From the NCBI RefSeq assembly GCF_001425025.1, contig NZ_LMDE01000009.1, forward strand, positions 63,047-127,046: a stretch of DNA of 64,000 nt. The letters are read 5' to 3'. Below the pieces are notes generated by a model. That model saw only the letters and a program-made list of their open reading frames with translations. It did not search any database and was not told the origin of the DNA. Positions 50,501-58,724 of this stretch are shown here, piece by piece (position 1 is the stretch's first letter; every line of letters starts with the position of its first letter). The position numbers and the translations under genes were made by a program. Source of the DNA: Nocardioides sp. Root122 (GTDB lineage Bacteria > Actinomycetota > Actinomycetes > Propionibacteriales > Nocardioidaceae).

Positions 50501-50950
50501 CTACCCCTCGACCCCCGTCGAGCCGTGGGACGCGCCCACCGGCTTGCTCTGCGACGAACCCCGCTGGCGGAGGTAGATGGACAGCACCGCCATCGCACCG
50601 ACGGCCAGGAACTCGCTCTGCCAGTTCTGGAGGGTGCGGGCCCAGAAGTCCGCGGCGGTGAGGTAGGACCCCCACGAGATCGGGTCCTGCAGCTGCTGGA
50701 GCCGCTCCTCGTTGTACGCCGCCCAGCCCGCGACGGACTGCACCGTCCAGGAGGCGAGGAAGATCGCGCCCATCACGATCGCCATCGACCCGGAGAAGAC
50801 GCGGGTCCGCCAGCCGCCCGCCGCGGCCCAGGCCGGCGAGCCCTCCCGGGCGTGGCGTCCCACCAGCTGGTCCTCGTCGGACTCCTTGCCCGCCTTGTCG
50901 AGCTCCTTGGACTCCGGCGAGCCCTTCTGCAGGAGCCAGACCGTCGCCAT
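50501..50950 (-). CDS. DUF6766-type membrane protein lacking its first repeat unit
   Basis: 149 aa. One membrane segment (about 53-72) and the VYN/AYNEERLQQL and FWARTLQNWQSEFLAVGAM motifs of the DUF6766 membrane family. Family members are normally internally duplicated, about 210-220 aa. Here the N-terminus starts with WLLQKGSPESKELD, which mirrors the C-terminal IYLRQRGSSQSKP, so it looks like the tail of a missing first unit. The gene begins 24 bp after the CinA stop and in the same frame. A 5' deletion is likely; whether it is still translated is unknown. Confidence 0.7.
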   Translation of the reverse strand: MATVWLLQKGSPESKELDKAGKESDEDQLVGRHAREGSPAWAAAGGWRTRVFSGSMAIVMGAIFLASWTVQSVAGWAAYNEERLQQLQDPISWGSYLTAADFWARTLQNWQSEFLAVGAMAVLSIYLRQRGSSQSKPVGASHGSTGVEG

Positions 50951-50974
50951 AGGCGCCGGGTGCTCATCGCCGAC

Positions 50975-51484
50975 TCACCCGGCGTCGCGGGCCGACAGCT
51001 CCCGCACGATCTCGGTCAGGCACAGGCCGGTCGCCGAGGCGACGACCTCGGACGGGTCGCCGGGCAGGCACGCGTGCAGGGAGCGGGTGGTGTCCGCGGT
51101 CGCGACGGCGAGGTGCACGGTGCCGGCCGGGCAGCCCTCGTCCGGTCCGGGGCCGCCGACGCCGGTGATCCCCAGAGCGACGTCGGCGCGGAGGAGTCGT
51201 CGTACGCCCTCGGCCATCTCGCGGGCGCACAGGTCGGTGACCACGGGCCCCGGGGTCACGCCGAGGACGCGGAACTTCACGTCCTCGTCGTAGGCGACGA
51301 CCGCCCCGCGGAACCACTCCGAGGCCTGCTGGCCCCGGCCGAGCATGGACGAGACCCGTCCTGCGGTCAGCGACTCCGCAACGGCGATCCGTCGCCCGCC
51401 CTCCTGGGCCAGCGCCGCCACGAGGTCGGCCAGCGCCTCGTCGGTCTGCGGGTCGTCCATCTGCGTCGACGGCTGTGCGGCCAT
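50975..51484 (-). CDS. pncC: CinA C-terminal domain protein / nicotinamide-nucleotide amidohydrolase
   Basis: 169 aa from ATG at 51484 with GGGGGA upstream; an in-frame ATG at 51460 has no ribosome binding site. Stand-alone CinA C-terminal domain: VAESLTAGRVSSML (about 33-46), GAVVAYDEDVKFRVLGV, and GITGVGGPGPDEGCPAGTVHLAV near 117-140. The family hydrolyses NMN to nicotinic acid mononucleotide and ammonia, recycling pyridine nucleotides. The N-terminal COG1058 domain of full CinA is absent, as in PncC. The next gene starts 24 bp downstream, in frame after the stop. Confidence 0.93.
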   Translation of the reverse strand: MAAQPSTQMDDPQTDEALADLVAALAQEGGRRIAVAESLTAGRVSSMLGRGQQASEWFRGAVVAYDEDVKFRVLGVTPGPVVTDLCAREMAEGVRRLLRADVALGITGVGGPGPDEGCPAGTVHLAVATADTTRSLHACLPGDPSEVVASATGLCLTEIVRELSARDAG

Positions 51485-51612
51485 GGCTGCCACGTCCCCC
51501 GATCCCCGCCGCCGCATGCGTCGGGCCGGTCCCACGCATGCTCGGCCGGCAGTGGGGCACTTCAGTGCATGAACGCGCAGCAGCACGACCAGCACGACCG
51601 GGAGGCCACGGA

Positions 51613-52794
51613 GTGAAGGCAGTGACATGGCAGGGCCGGCAGGACATGCAGGTGGTGGAGGTCCCCGACCCCGTCATCGAGCAGCCCACCGACGTCCTCA
51701 TCGAGGTCACCTCGACCGGGCTGTGCGGGTCGGACCTGCACCTCTACGACCCCTTGACGCCCTTCATGACGTCGGGCGACATCGTCGGCCACGAACCGAT
51801 GGGCATCGTGCGCGAGGTCGGTCCGGCCGTGCAGACCTTGCAGGCCGGCGACCGCGTCGTCGTGCCGTTCAACATCAGCTGTGGCTCCTGCTGGATGTGC
51901 GACCGGGGCCTGTTCAGCCAGTGCGAGACCACGCAGAACCGTGACACCGGCACCGGCGCCAGCCTCTTCGGCTACAGCAAGCTCTACGGCCAGGTGCCGG
52001 GCGGGCAGGCCGAGATGCTCCGCGTCCCGTTCGGTGACACGCTGCCGATCAAGGTGCCGCACGGCTCGCCCGACGACCGCTTCCTGTTCCTCTCCGACGT
52101 GCTGCCGACCGCGTGGCAGGCCGTGGAGTACGCCGACGTCGAGGACGGGGGCACGCTCCTGGTGATCGGCGCCGGGCCGATCGGCGACATGGCGACCCGC
52201 ATCGCCCTGCACCGGGGCCTGCGCGTGATCACCGTCGACTCGGTGCGCGAGCGGTTGGCCCGCGTGCACGGACGCGGCGCCGAGACGATCGACCACACCC
52301 AGGTCGACGGCATCGGCGACCGCGTGCGCGAGCTGACCGACGGTCGCGGTGCGGACGCCGTGATCGACGCGGTCGGCATGGAGGCTCACGGCTCGCCGGT
52401 GGCCGAGGTCACCCAGAAGGCGCTCGCCCTCCTGCCCAAGAAGGTGCAGGAGAAGATGATGCTCAACGTCGGCTCCGACAGGCTCGCTGCGCTGATGAGC
52501 GCCATCGACGGCGTGCGTCGTGGCGGCACCATCAGCATCTCGGGCGTCTACGGCGCCCCGACCGACCCGCTGCCGATGTTCCAGCTCTTCGACAAGCAGG
52601 TGCAGATCCGGATGGGCCAGGCCAACGTCCACCGCTGGAGCGACGACATCCTGGCGCTGCTCGACCAGGACGAGGACGTGCTCGGCGTGGAGTCCTTCGC
52701 CACCCACCACCTGCCGCTGGACGACGCCCCCGAGGCCTACCGGAGGTTCCGCGACAAGGAGGACGGCATGGTCAAGGTGGTGTTCACCCCGTGA
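51613..52794 (+). CDS. Zinc-dependent alcohol dehydrogenase (formaldehyde-dehydrogenase-like)
   Basis: 393 aa from GTG at 51613, with GGAGG (51601-51605) 7 nt upstream. MDR zinc enzyme: catalytic zinc ligands in GLCGSDLHLY (Cys near 38) and GHEPMG (His/Glu near 61), structural zinc Cys cluster SCGSCWMCDRGLFSQC (about 96-111), and the NAD motif LLVIGAGPIGDMATRIALHRG (about 185). The length and insertions match the glutathione-independent formaldehyde dehydrogenase-like branch. Probably a stress or detoxification dehydrogenase. Followed directly by the HDO and CDGSH genes. Confidence 0.92.
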   Translation: MKAVTWQGRQDMQVVEVPDPVIEQPTDVLIEVTSTGLCGSDLHLYDPLTPFMTSGDIVGHEPMGIVREVGPAVQTLQAGDRVVVPFNISCGSCWMCDRGLFSQCETTQNRDTGTGASLFGYSKLYGQVPGGQAEMLRVPFGDTLPIKVPHGSPDDRFLFLSDVLPTAWQAVEYADVEDGGTLLVIGAGPIGDMATRIALHRGLRVITVDSVRERLARVHGRGAETIDHTQVDGIGDRVRELTDGRGADAVIDAVGMEAHGSPVAEVTQKALALLPKKVQEKMMLNVGSDRLAALMSAIDGVRRGGTISISGVYGAPTDPLPMFQLFDKQVQIRMGQANVHRWSDDILALLDQDEDVLGVESFATHHLPLDDAPEAYRRFRDKEDGMVKVVFTP

Positions 52795-52796
52795 GG

Positions 52797-53744
52797 ATGC
52801 CGAAGCCACGCGGCGCCCTGAGCGAGTGGACCGTCGCCCGGCTCGGGGCCTCGGCCCCGGAGGTCGCGCTCCGCCCCGCGCCGAACGCCGACTCCTGGGA
52901 CGACGAGGCCATCGCGTTGTGGACCCTGCACGAGCTGTCCTACCGCGGCTTCGAGGACGCGACCGACGAGGGTGAGTGGGACCCCGAGGTGCTGCTGGTG
53001 CGCCACCGCCTCGAGTCCGACCTCGAGGCGCGGCTTCGCGTGCGCTGGCCGGGCGCCGACGCCGCCCCGGCCGACGTACCTGCTGCGCTCGAGACCGTCG
53101 TGTCCGAGGACGACGGCCCGTCCCTGGCCGACCACGTGCGCCGCCGGGCCACCCTCGACGAGGTCCTCGAGCTCCTCCGCCAGCGCTCGATCTACCACCT
53201 CAAGGAGTCCGACCCGGTCGCGTGGGTGGTTCCGCGCCTGCCGGTCCGGGCCAAGGCCGCGCTGATGGAGCTGCAGTACGACGAGTACGGCGACGGCGAC
53301 CCCAACCGGCTGCACCACCACCTCTTCGCCCAGGGCCTCGTGGCCGTGGGCCTGCGCTCGGAGTACGGCGCCTACGTCGACGACGCGCTGCCCGAGACCC
53401 TCGAGCTCAACAACGCCGTGTCCCTGTTCGGCCTGCACCGCCGGCTGCGGGGCGCGGCCATGGGGCACCTCGCCGCCTTCGAGATGACCAGCTCGCTGCC
53501 CTCGCGGAAGATGGTGCAGGGCCTCGACCGGCTGGGGCTCGACGGCCCCATGGCTGCCTACTACGACGAGCACGTCGAGGCCGACGCCATCCACGAGCAC
53601 CTCGCGTCGCAGGACATCTGCGGCACGCTGGCCGAGGACGAGCCCGACCAGGCGGCCGAGATCCTCTTCGGAGCGTGGACCTGCCTCGACCTCGAGGCCC
53701 GCTTCGCCACCGCCCTGCTCGAGCAGTGGGACGTGGGCTCGTGA
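52797..53744 (+). CDS. Heme-oxygenase-like iron-containing redox enzyme family protein
   Basis: 315 aa from ATG at 52797; an in-frame GTG at 52791 overlapping the previous stop is equally possible. Helical heme-oxygenase-like diiron oxidase/oxygenase type: a His/Glu-rich core with LWTLHELSYRGFED (about 40-53), ELQYDEYGDGDPNRLHHHLF (about 157-176) and a late YYDEHVEADAIHEHL (about 256-270) that supply candidate iron ligands. The family is poorly characterised. Coupled by GTGA to a CDGSH iron-sulfur protein, a possible electron donor, and faces a methyltransferase gene. Reaction unknown. Confidence 0.82.
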   Translation: MPKPRGALSEWTVARLGASAPEVALRPAPNADSWDDEAIALWTLHELSYRGFEDATDEGEWDPEVLLVRHRLESDLEARLRVRWPGADAAPADVPAALETVVSEDDGPSLADHVRRRATLDEVLELLRQRSIYHLKESDPVAWVVPRLPVRAKAALMELQYDEYGDGDPNRLHHHLFAQGLVAVGLRSEYGAYVDDALPETLELNNAVSLFGLHRRLRGAAMGHLAAFEMTSSLPSRKMVQGLDRLGLDGPMAAYYDEHVEADAIHEHLASQDICGTLAEDEPDQAAEILFGAWTCLDLEARFATALLEQWDVGS

Positions 53745-53959
53745 GCGGCGAGCCCCGCCCCGGGGCCGAGCGCGAGTTCGCCCACCCCGACATCGTCATC
53801 CAGCCGCACGGCCCGATGCTGGTGCGGGGTGCGGAGTCGATCCGCGACGAGTCGGGGACCGTGCACGCGGTCGACCGCCCGGTCGTGGCGCTGTGCCGCT
53901 GCGACAAGTCGAGCCGGCTGCCCTGGTGCGACGGCACGCACAAGGTGATCCCCCGCTAG
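53741..53959 (+). CDS. CDGSH iron-sulfur domain protein
   Basis: 72 aa, GTG start inside the HDO stop (GTGA). The CDGSH motif is complete: C-R-C-D-K-S-S-R-L-P-W-C-D-G-T-H, giving three Cys and one His ligands of a labile [2Fe-2S] cluster. The remainder is a short strand-rich N-terminus (IVIQPHGPMLVRG). Tight coupling to the heme-oxygenase-like gene suggests an electron-transfer or cluster-donor partnership. Convergent with the methyltransferase gene, 4 bp apart. Confidence 0.92.
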   Translation: MSGEPRPGAEREFAHPDIVIQPHGPMLVRGAESIRDESGTVHAVDRPVVALCRCDKSSRLPWCDGTHKVIPR

Positions 53960-53963
53960 GACG

Positions 53964-54581
53964 TCACGCCCGGTCCAGCCGGGCCAGGACGCCGCGCTCC
54001 TCCTCGCGCACCTCCACCACGGTGAGGCGACCGGTGGCCAGGCACGGCTCCGCCTTCAGCACGTCGACCTGGGCGGTCGTGCCGAGCTGCAGCACGGCCG
54101 ATCCGCCGGGTGCGAGGTGCCGGTCGATGACGGCCAGCACCGCCCTGGCGACGTCAAGACCGTCGTCGCCACCGTCGATGGCGGTCAGCGGGTCCTCGGG
54201 GAACTGGACGGTCTCGTCGCGCGGCACCCACGGCGGGTCGGCGATGACCACGGGGAACCGCTCGTCGTCGCGCACCGCCTCCTCGAGCCGGCCCTCCCGG
54301 ACCTCCACGCGGGCGGCGATGCCGGCCGCGGCCGCGTTGGCGCGGGCGTAGTCGCACGCGACGCTGCTGGCGTCCACGCACACGAGCGGGCGCGAGGAGA
54401 GGAGCACGGCGAGCAGGCCGATGTGGCCGGCGCCCGAGCAGAGCTCGAGCACGGGACCGTCAGGCGCGCTGGTCATCAGGTCCGCGGCCCAGGCGGACTG
54501 GGCGGCGGTCCACTCCCGGGGTCGCAGCACCCGCTCGTCGAAGGCGATGGTCAGCGGCCCGAAGGCGAGGTGCTCGGTCAT
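53964..54581 (-). CDS. Class I SAM-dependent methyltransferase (HemK/RlmG-like)
   Basis: 205 aa. Rossmann methyltransferase with VLELCSGAGHIGLLAVLL (motif I, about 44-61), VCVDASSVACDYARANA (motif II) and VVIADPPWVPRD (motif IV, about 112). D-P-P-W/Y is typical of amino-methyltransferases acting on glutamine, adenine or guanine. Start overlaps the stop of the phytoene-desaturase-like gene (ATGA), so it is third in a minus transcript. Related methyltransferases are often seen near HDO/CDGSH genes in actinobacteria. Target unknown. Confidence 0.85.
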   Translation of the reverse strand: MTEHLAFGPLTIAFDERVLRPREWTAAQSAWAADLMTSAPDGPVLELCSGAGHIGLLAVLLSSRPLVCVDASSVACDYARANAAAAGIAARVEVREGRLEEAVRDDERFPVVIADPPWVPRDETVQFPEDPLTAIDGGDDGLDVARAVLAVIDRHLAPGGSAVLQLGTTAQVDVLKAEPCLATGRLTVVEVREEERGVLARLDRA

Positions 54582-56185
54582 GACCGACCACCTCGCAGCC
54601 GGCGGGTGCGGTGCTCCCACAGCGCGGCCCGGGCGGCGTTGGCGCCGGCCGCGCCGTGCACGCCGCCTCCCGGGTGCGCGGAGGCGGAGGCGAGGAAGAG
54701 GCCGGGCACGCCGGTCGCGGCCCGCCCGCGCATCGCCGGGACGGGTCGGAAGACCAGCTCCTGGTGCAGCTGGGAGGTCCCGCCGTTGATCGCGCCGCCG
54801 ACGAGGTTGGCGTTGCGGGCCTCGAGCTCGTGCGGGCCCATCACCCGGCGCGCGGCCACGAGGTCCCCGAAGCCGGGTGCGCGCGCCTCGATCCGCGCCT
54901 GCATCCGGTCGGCGAAGCGCTCGAGGTCGTCGTGGTCCCAGCGGCCGGTGACCCCCTCGCCGGCGTCGCGACGGGTCATGGCGGGCTGGGGCACGTGCGT
55001 GTAGGCCCAGAACGACTCGGTCCCGGCGGGCGAGCGCGACGGGTCGCTGGTGGTCATCTGGCCGGTGAGCAGGAAGGGCCGGTCGGGCACGACGCCGGAC
55101 GACACCTTCGCCAGGGTCTCGGTCATCTCCTCCACGGAGTCCGCGACGTGCACCGTGCCGGGCGAGTCGTCGGGCCGGCCGGTCCACGGGATCGCCCCGG
55201 TGAGGGCCCAGTCGACCTTCACCGTGCCCGGGTCGAGCTCGAAGTGGCGCATGCCGCGGACGACCCGGGCAGGCAGGTCCTCCCTCGGGACCAGGCCGCC
55301 GAAGAGCTTCGGCGCGACGACGTCCGCCACCACCGCGCGGGCGTCGTACGCCTCGCCGTCACGGGTCTGCACCCCCACCGCCCGGCCGTCGCGCACGACG
55401 ACCCGGGTGACCTCGCGCCCGGTCTCCACGCGGCCGCCGATGCTGGTCAGGCGGGTCACGAGCGCGTCGGTCAGGGCCTGCGCGCCGCCGCGCGGCACCG
55501 GGAACCCGACCGTCTGAGCGAGCATGGACATGAGGACGCCGAACACGCCGGACCCGGGGGAGGACAGCGGGAAGTCGGCGTGACCGGCGTTGCCCGCGAG
55601 CAGCAGGCCGCCGGCCGGTCCGCCGAACATCTCGCGCCCGAGGGAGGCGACGGGCGTCGCGAGCCGTCGGACGGTGTCCAGGCCGCCGGCGCGGGCGAGC
55701 GCCGGCAGCAGGCGGGCTCCCGCGCGCACCGGGGGGAACGGCGAGGTGAGGCCGTCGACGAGCGCGCCGCCGATGCGGTCCCACGTGCGGCACAGCTCGA
55801 GCCACGCCTCGCCGTCGCCGGGGTGCAGCGCGTCCATGCCGGCCGCGGTCCGCTCGCGGTCGCGGTGCAGCACCGCCCACTGGCCGTCGCCGAACGGGTT
55901 GCCGAGCACGGCGGGAGCGTGCTCCCACGCCAGGCCGTGGTCCTCGAGCCGGAGCGAGGTGATGGCGCGGGAGGCGAGGGCGAGGGGGTAGAAGGCGCTG
56001 AACGTGTCGTGCACGAAGTCGGGGTGCAGCTCGCGGTCGCTGCGGACCGCACCGCCGACGGTGGGCTGCGCCTCGAGCACGAGGACGCTCCACCCGGCGT
56101 CGAGGAGCACGTTGGCCGCGACCAGCCCGTTGGGCCCCGCCCCGACGACGACCGCGTCGTAGCGGCGGCCAGGCGCCGAGGTCAC
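54578..56185 (-). CDS. Phytoene-desaturase-like NAD(P)/FAD-dependent oxidoreductase
   Basis: 535 aa from GTG at 56185, overlapping the SRPBCC stop (GTGA). Flavoprotein with VVVGAGPNGLVAANVLLDAGWSVLVLEAQPTVGGAVRS (about 11-48), a FHDTFSAFYPLA substrate region and the C-terminal FAD motif LFLASASAHPGGGVHGAAGANAAR (about 495-518). This branch (pyridine nucleotide-disulfide-like, PDS-related) is widespread in actinobacteria without carotenoid genes; no crtB is nearby. It probably desaturates or oxidises a lipid or isoprenoid ligand, perhaps one bound by the SRPBCC protein. Confidence 0.88.
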   Translation of the reverse strand: MTSAPGRRYDAVVVGAGPNGLVAANVLLDAGWSVLVLEAQPTVGGAVRSDRELHPDFVHDTFSAFYPLALASRAITSLRLEDHGLAWEHAPAVLGNPFGDGQWAVLHRDRERTAAGMDALHPGDGEAWLELCRTWDRIGGALVDGLTSPFPPVRAGARLLPALARAGGLDTVRRLATPVASLGREMFGGPAGGLLLAGNAGHADFPLSSPGSGVFGVLMSMLAQTVGFPVPRGGAQALTDALVTRLTSIGGRVETGREVTRVVVRDGRAVGVQTRDGEAYDARAVVADVVAPKLFGGLVPREDLPARVVRGMRHFELDPGTVKVDWALTGAIPWTGRPDDSPGTVHVADSVEEMTETLAKVSSGVVPDRPFLLTGQMTTSDPSRSPAGTESFWAYTHVPQPAMTRRDAGEGVTGRWDHDDLERFADRMQARIEARAPGFGDLVAARRVMGPHELEARNANLVGGAINGGTSQLHQELVFRPVPAMRGRAATGVPGLFLASASAHPGGGVHGAAGANAARAALWEHRTRRLRGGRS

Positions 56186-56619
56186 GTCGTCCGACCCTCC
56201 ACGACGTAGGCGAGGCGCTGCAGGGTCTCGTCGTTGCGGAGGTCGAGCTGGACGTCGCGCAGCGGCTTGGGCACCAGGACACCGGGGCCGGCCGTGGCGT
56301 CCTCGTGGATGGTGACGAGCGTCTCCGACCCCGTCTGCTCCAGGACGATCTCGACGTGCGCCTCGCCGGCAGGCCAGGCGCGGGCGCGCAGCAGGAGGCG
56401 GTTGCCGGGATCGACCTCGAGGACCTCGGTGGTGTCGTCGATGAGGAGCGGCCACGAGCCGACGCTGTGGTGCAGCCGGGTGCCCACTGCGGGCCAGCCC
56501 TCGTCGACGTCGCGCATCCGCGAGGCGCCCACGACGAACAGGGGGTAGAGCCAGCCATCGGCCAGCACGGACCAGACCCGCTCCGGGGTCGCCTTGATCA
56601 GTCGGCTGCGGGTGCTCAT
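56182..56619 (-). CDS. SRPBCC family protein (2)
   Basis: 145 aa. Polyketide cyclase/START-like fold: RSRLIKATPERVWSVLADGWLYPLFVVGASRMRDVD at the start and a C-terminal helix with VPKPLRDVQLDLRNDETLQRL. First gene of the coupled SRPBCC, PDS-like, methyltransferase transcript (overlaps GTGA and ATGA), so it may present a hydrophobic substrate to the flavoenzyme. Faces a GAF-ANTAR gene across about 158 bp. Confidence 0.82.
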   Translation of the reverse strand: MSTRSRLIKATPERVWSVLADGWLYPLFVVGASRMRDVDEGWPAVGTRLHHSVGSWPLLIDDTTEVLEVDPGNRLLLRARAWPAGEAHVEIVLEQTGSETLVTIHEDATAGPGVLVPKPLRDVQLDLRNDETLQRLAYVVEGRTT

Positions 56620-56695
56620 GCGTCAGTCCCTCCGGGGCTCGTGGTCACGGTGCCGTCGTACCCCCTGCGTGGTCCAGCATGCACGCTGTGTCGCG

Positions 56696-56725
56696 TTGAA
56701 CGGGAGCGCCCGGGTTCGCTAACTT
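56696..56725 (+). promoter_or_regulatory. Promoter of the GAF-ANTAR gene at 56778
   Basis: TTGAAC (56696-56701), 18-nt spacer, TAACTT (56720-56725). Both hexamers are close to the housekeeping consensus; the AT-rich TAACTTTT stretch stands out locally. Confidence 0.55.
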
Positions 56726-56777
56726 TTGCCACGACTCCAGAACACGGGTCGTCGGTGCGCTTCTGCAAGGAACCTCT

Positions 56778-57488
56778 TTGTCGACCCACGACTCCTCGGC
56801 GGTGTTCGCGGCGCTCGCCGCCGAGCTCCAGCTCGAGCCCGACGAGGCGCTGACCTCCCAGGCCATCGTCACCCGGATGCGGGAGCTGGTGCCGGAGGCG
56901 GACCACGTCAGCCTCACCATCCGCACGACCCGCGGTGCCCACAAGACCCTCGCCAGCAGCGCTCCGGTGGCGGCCGAGGTGGACGCGCTCCAGTACGAGC
57001 TGGGCGAGGGGCCGTGCCTCGAGATCGCCGACACGGGTGGCTGGCTGCGCAGCGGGGCGGTCGAGCGAGACCCGCGCTGGCCCGGGTGGGGCCCGAAGGC
57101 GGCCGTCCTCGGAGTGCGGTCGCTGCTGTCGGTCGCCGTGACGGACCGGGACGAACCGCTCGGCGCGCTCAACCTCTACAGCGGTGAGCCGAGCAGCTTC
57201 GCCGACCGCGACGTGGTCGACCTCGCGCTGGTGTACGCCGTCCACGCCACGACGGCGCTCTCGTCCGCGCGACGCGCCACCACCCTCCAGACCGCGGTCA
57301 GCTCGCGGCACGTGATCGGGATGGCGCAGGGGATCGCCATGGAGCGCTACGGCATCGACCAGCACCAGAGCTTCGAGCTGCTGCGCCGGCTCTCGTCGAC
57401 GACCAACGTCAAGCTGCGCGACATCGCGGCCCAGATCGTGGCGACCCGGGCCATCCCGAACGACCTCCGTGAGGACGCGGAGGGCTGA
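56778..57488 (+). CDS. GAF-ANTAR domain protein (5)
   Basis: 236 aa from TTG at 56778, with AAGGAA about 6-8 nt upstream; the first in-frame ATG is well inside the domain. GAF domain (about 15-165; YELGEGPCLEIADTGG signature, VRSLLSVAV) and ANTAR (about 172-225; SSRHVIGMAQGIAMERYGIDQHQSFELLRRLSS). The TTG start matches the 15497 paralogue, suggesting deliberate low expression. Convergent with GAF-ANTAR protein 6, 3 bp apart. Confidence 0.92.
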   Translation: MSTHDSSAVFAALAAELQLEPDEALTSQAIVTRMRELVPEADHVSLTIRTTRGAHKTLASSAPVAAEVDALQYELGEGPCLEIADTGGWLRSGAVERDPRWPGWGPKAAVLGVRSLLSVAVTDRDEPLGALNLYSGEPSSFADRDVVDLALVYAVHATTALSSARRATTLQTAVSSRHVIGMAQGIAMERYGIDQHQSFELLRRLSSTTNVKLRDIAAQIVATRAIPNDLREDAEG

Positions 57489-57491
57489 GCC

Positions 57492-58202
57492 TCACTCCGG
57501 CAGGCGGCCGGTCTCCAGGACCTGCTCCGCGACGCGCCCGATCTTGGTACGACGGTTGCGGGCGGCGCCGCGGAGCCGGTTGAACGCCATCACGGCGTCG
57601 ATCGACTCCTTGGCCATCAGGTAGCCCACGCCGCGCTCGATGAGGACGCGGTAGTCGAGGGCGTACTGGAGCTGGCGGGCGAGCTCGCCGGCCGTGTGGG
57701 CCTGCAGGGCCGTGGACAGGGTGGTGGCGATGACCTCGGCGTACCTGACGAGGGCGGCGACCTCGCTCGCGTCCCAGTCGTGGGCGTGCTCCTGGTAGAC
57801 GTCGAGCGTGCCGACCGGCACGCCGCCCATGCGCACCGGGACGCCGAGGACCGCCCGCACGGGCTGGTCGGCCAGCCGCGTGGCCAGGACCGGCCAGCGC
57901 TCCGGCTCGGCGGTGATGTCGCGGCTGATGACGACCCGGTCCTTGACGAAGGCCTCCGTGCAGGGACCCTCGCCGGCCTCGGCCTCCGTGGTCTCCAGGA
58001 TGCGCCCGGGACCGTCGCTGGCCGCGACGTAGGCGAGCACGTCCTGCTCGTCGGCGATCAGCAGGCCGGCGCCGCCGACGCCGAAGAGGTCGACGCACGC
58101 CGCGACGACCTGCTCCAGCGCCGTCTGCACGCTCCCGTCGTCGACGCGGGACTGGGTGAGGCGGCGGATGCTCTCTGCGAGGGCCGCGTCATCGATGTTC
58201 AC
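57492..58202 (-). CDS. GAF-ANTAR domain protein (6)
   Basis: 236 aa from GTG at 58202, overlapping the stop of the ANTAR-only gene (GTGA), so both come from one transcript. GAF domain (about 15-165; EAGEGPCTEAFVKDR signature, VRAVLGVPVRMGGVPVGTLDVY) and a degenerate ANTAR-like C-terminus (about 185-235; ALDYRVLIERGVGYLMAKESIDAVMAFNRLRGAARNRRTKI). The longer open frame runs back through the ANTAR-only gene in another phase and is a shadow. Confidence 0.9.
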   Translation of the reverse strand: MNIDDAALAESIRRLTQSRVDDGSVQTALEQVVAACVDLFGVGGAGLLIADEQDVLAYVAASDGPGRILETTEAEAGEGPCTEAFVKDRVVISRDITAEPERWPVLATRLADQPVRAVLGVPVRMGGVPVGTLDVYQEHAHDWDASEVAALVRYAEVIATTLSTALQAHTAGELARQLQYALDYRVLIERGVGYLMAKESIDAVMAFNRLRGAARNRRTKIGRVAEQVLETGRLPE

Positions 58203-58558
58203 GGTGCCAGATCCTCCCCCGTGAGCCGCCTCCGAGGCCAGCGCGACGCGGGGAGGTGGGCGACGAAGGCGTCGAGGAGCGCCTGGTCGGCCCCGTCGGC
58301 GGACCCGTCGTGGGTCGCGACCAGGACGCGCGCGACCGTGCGGACCTTCGTGTTGCTGTCCTGCGAGATCCGCAGCAGGCTGCGCCACGCCTGCTCGGTG
58401 CTGCACTCGTAGCGGGCTGACAGCAGCCCGATGGCCATGCCGATCGCGCGCTGCGACTGCACCGCCTCCTGCAGCTGCGCGACCTCCGCGCGCAGCGTCG
58501 GGTCGGGCAGGTCGGCGGGCCCCGATGGCCCGCCCGGGGATAGGGGTGTCCCAGACAT
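58199..58558 (-). CDS. Stand-alone ANTAR domain protein (7)
   Basis: 119 aa from ATG at 58558, with AGAGG 5 nt upstream; an ATG at 58573 lacks one. After a Pro/Gly-rich N-terminus, the ANTAR bundle is about 30-85 (EAVQSQRAIGMAIGLLSARYECSTEQAWRSLLRISQDSNTKV), then an Asp/Ala-rich tail. No sensory domain, so it may pair with the coupled GAF-ANTAR protein or act as a free RNA-binding unit. First gene of the two-gene ANTAR transcript; 58559-58724 is the divergent region facing the AraC gene. Confidence 0.9.
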   Translation of the reverse strand: MSGTPLSPGGPSGPADLPDPTLRAEVAQLQEAVQSQRAIGMAIGLLSARYECSTEQAWRSLLRISQDSNTKVRTVARVLVATHDGSADGADQALLDAFVAHLPASRWPRRRLTGEDLAP

Positions 58559-58724
58559 CGTCACCTCTCGCATGACGTAGGTCCGCGGACACAGGGCGGA
58601 GCTCGGTGATCGAGCCCGATGAGTCTACAAGCGGTCACTGACAACGGCCTTCCCAGTCCATCTGGGATATCGTCGGAGCGACTCGAGCCCAGTGGTCGCC
58701 CGTTCTCCTTGCCGGAGGCGCACC

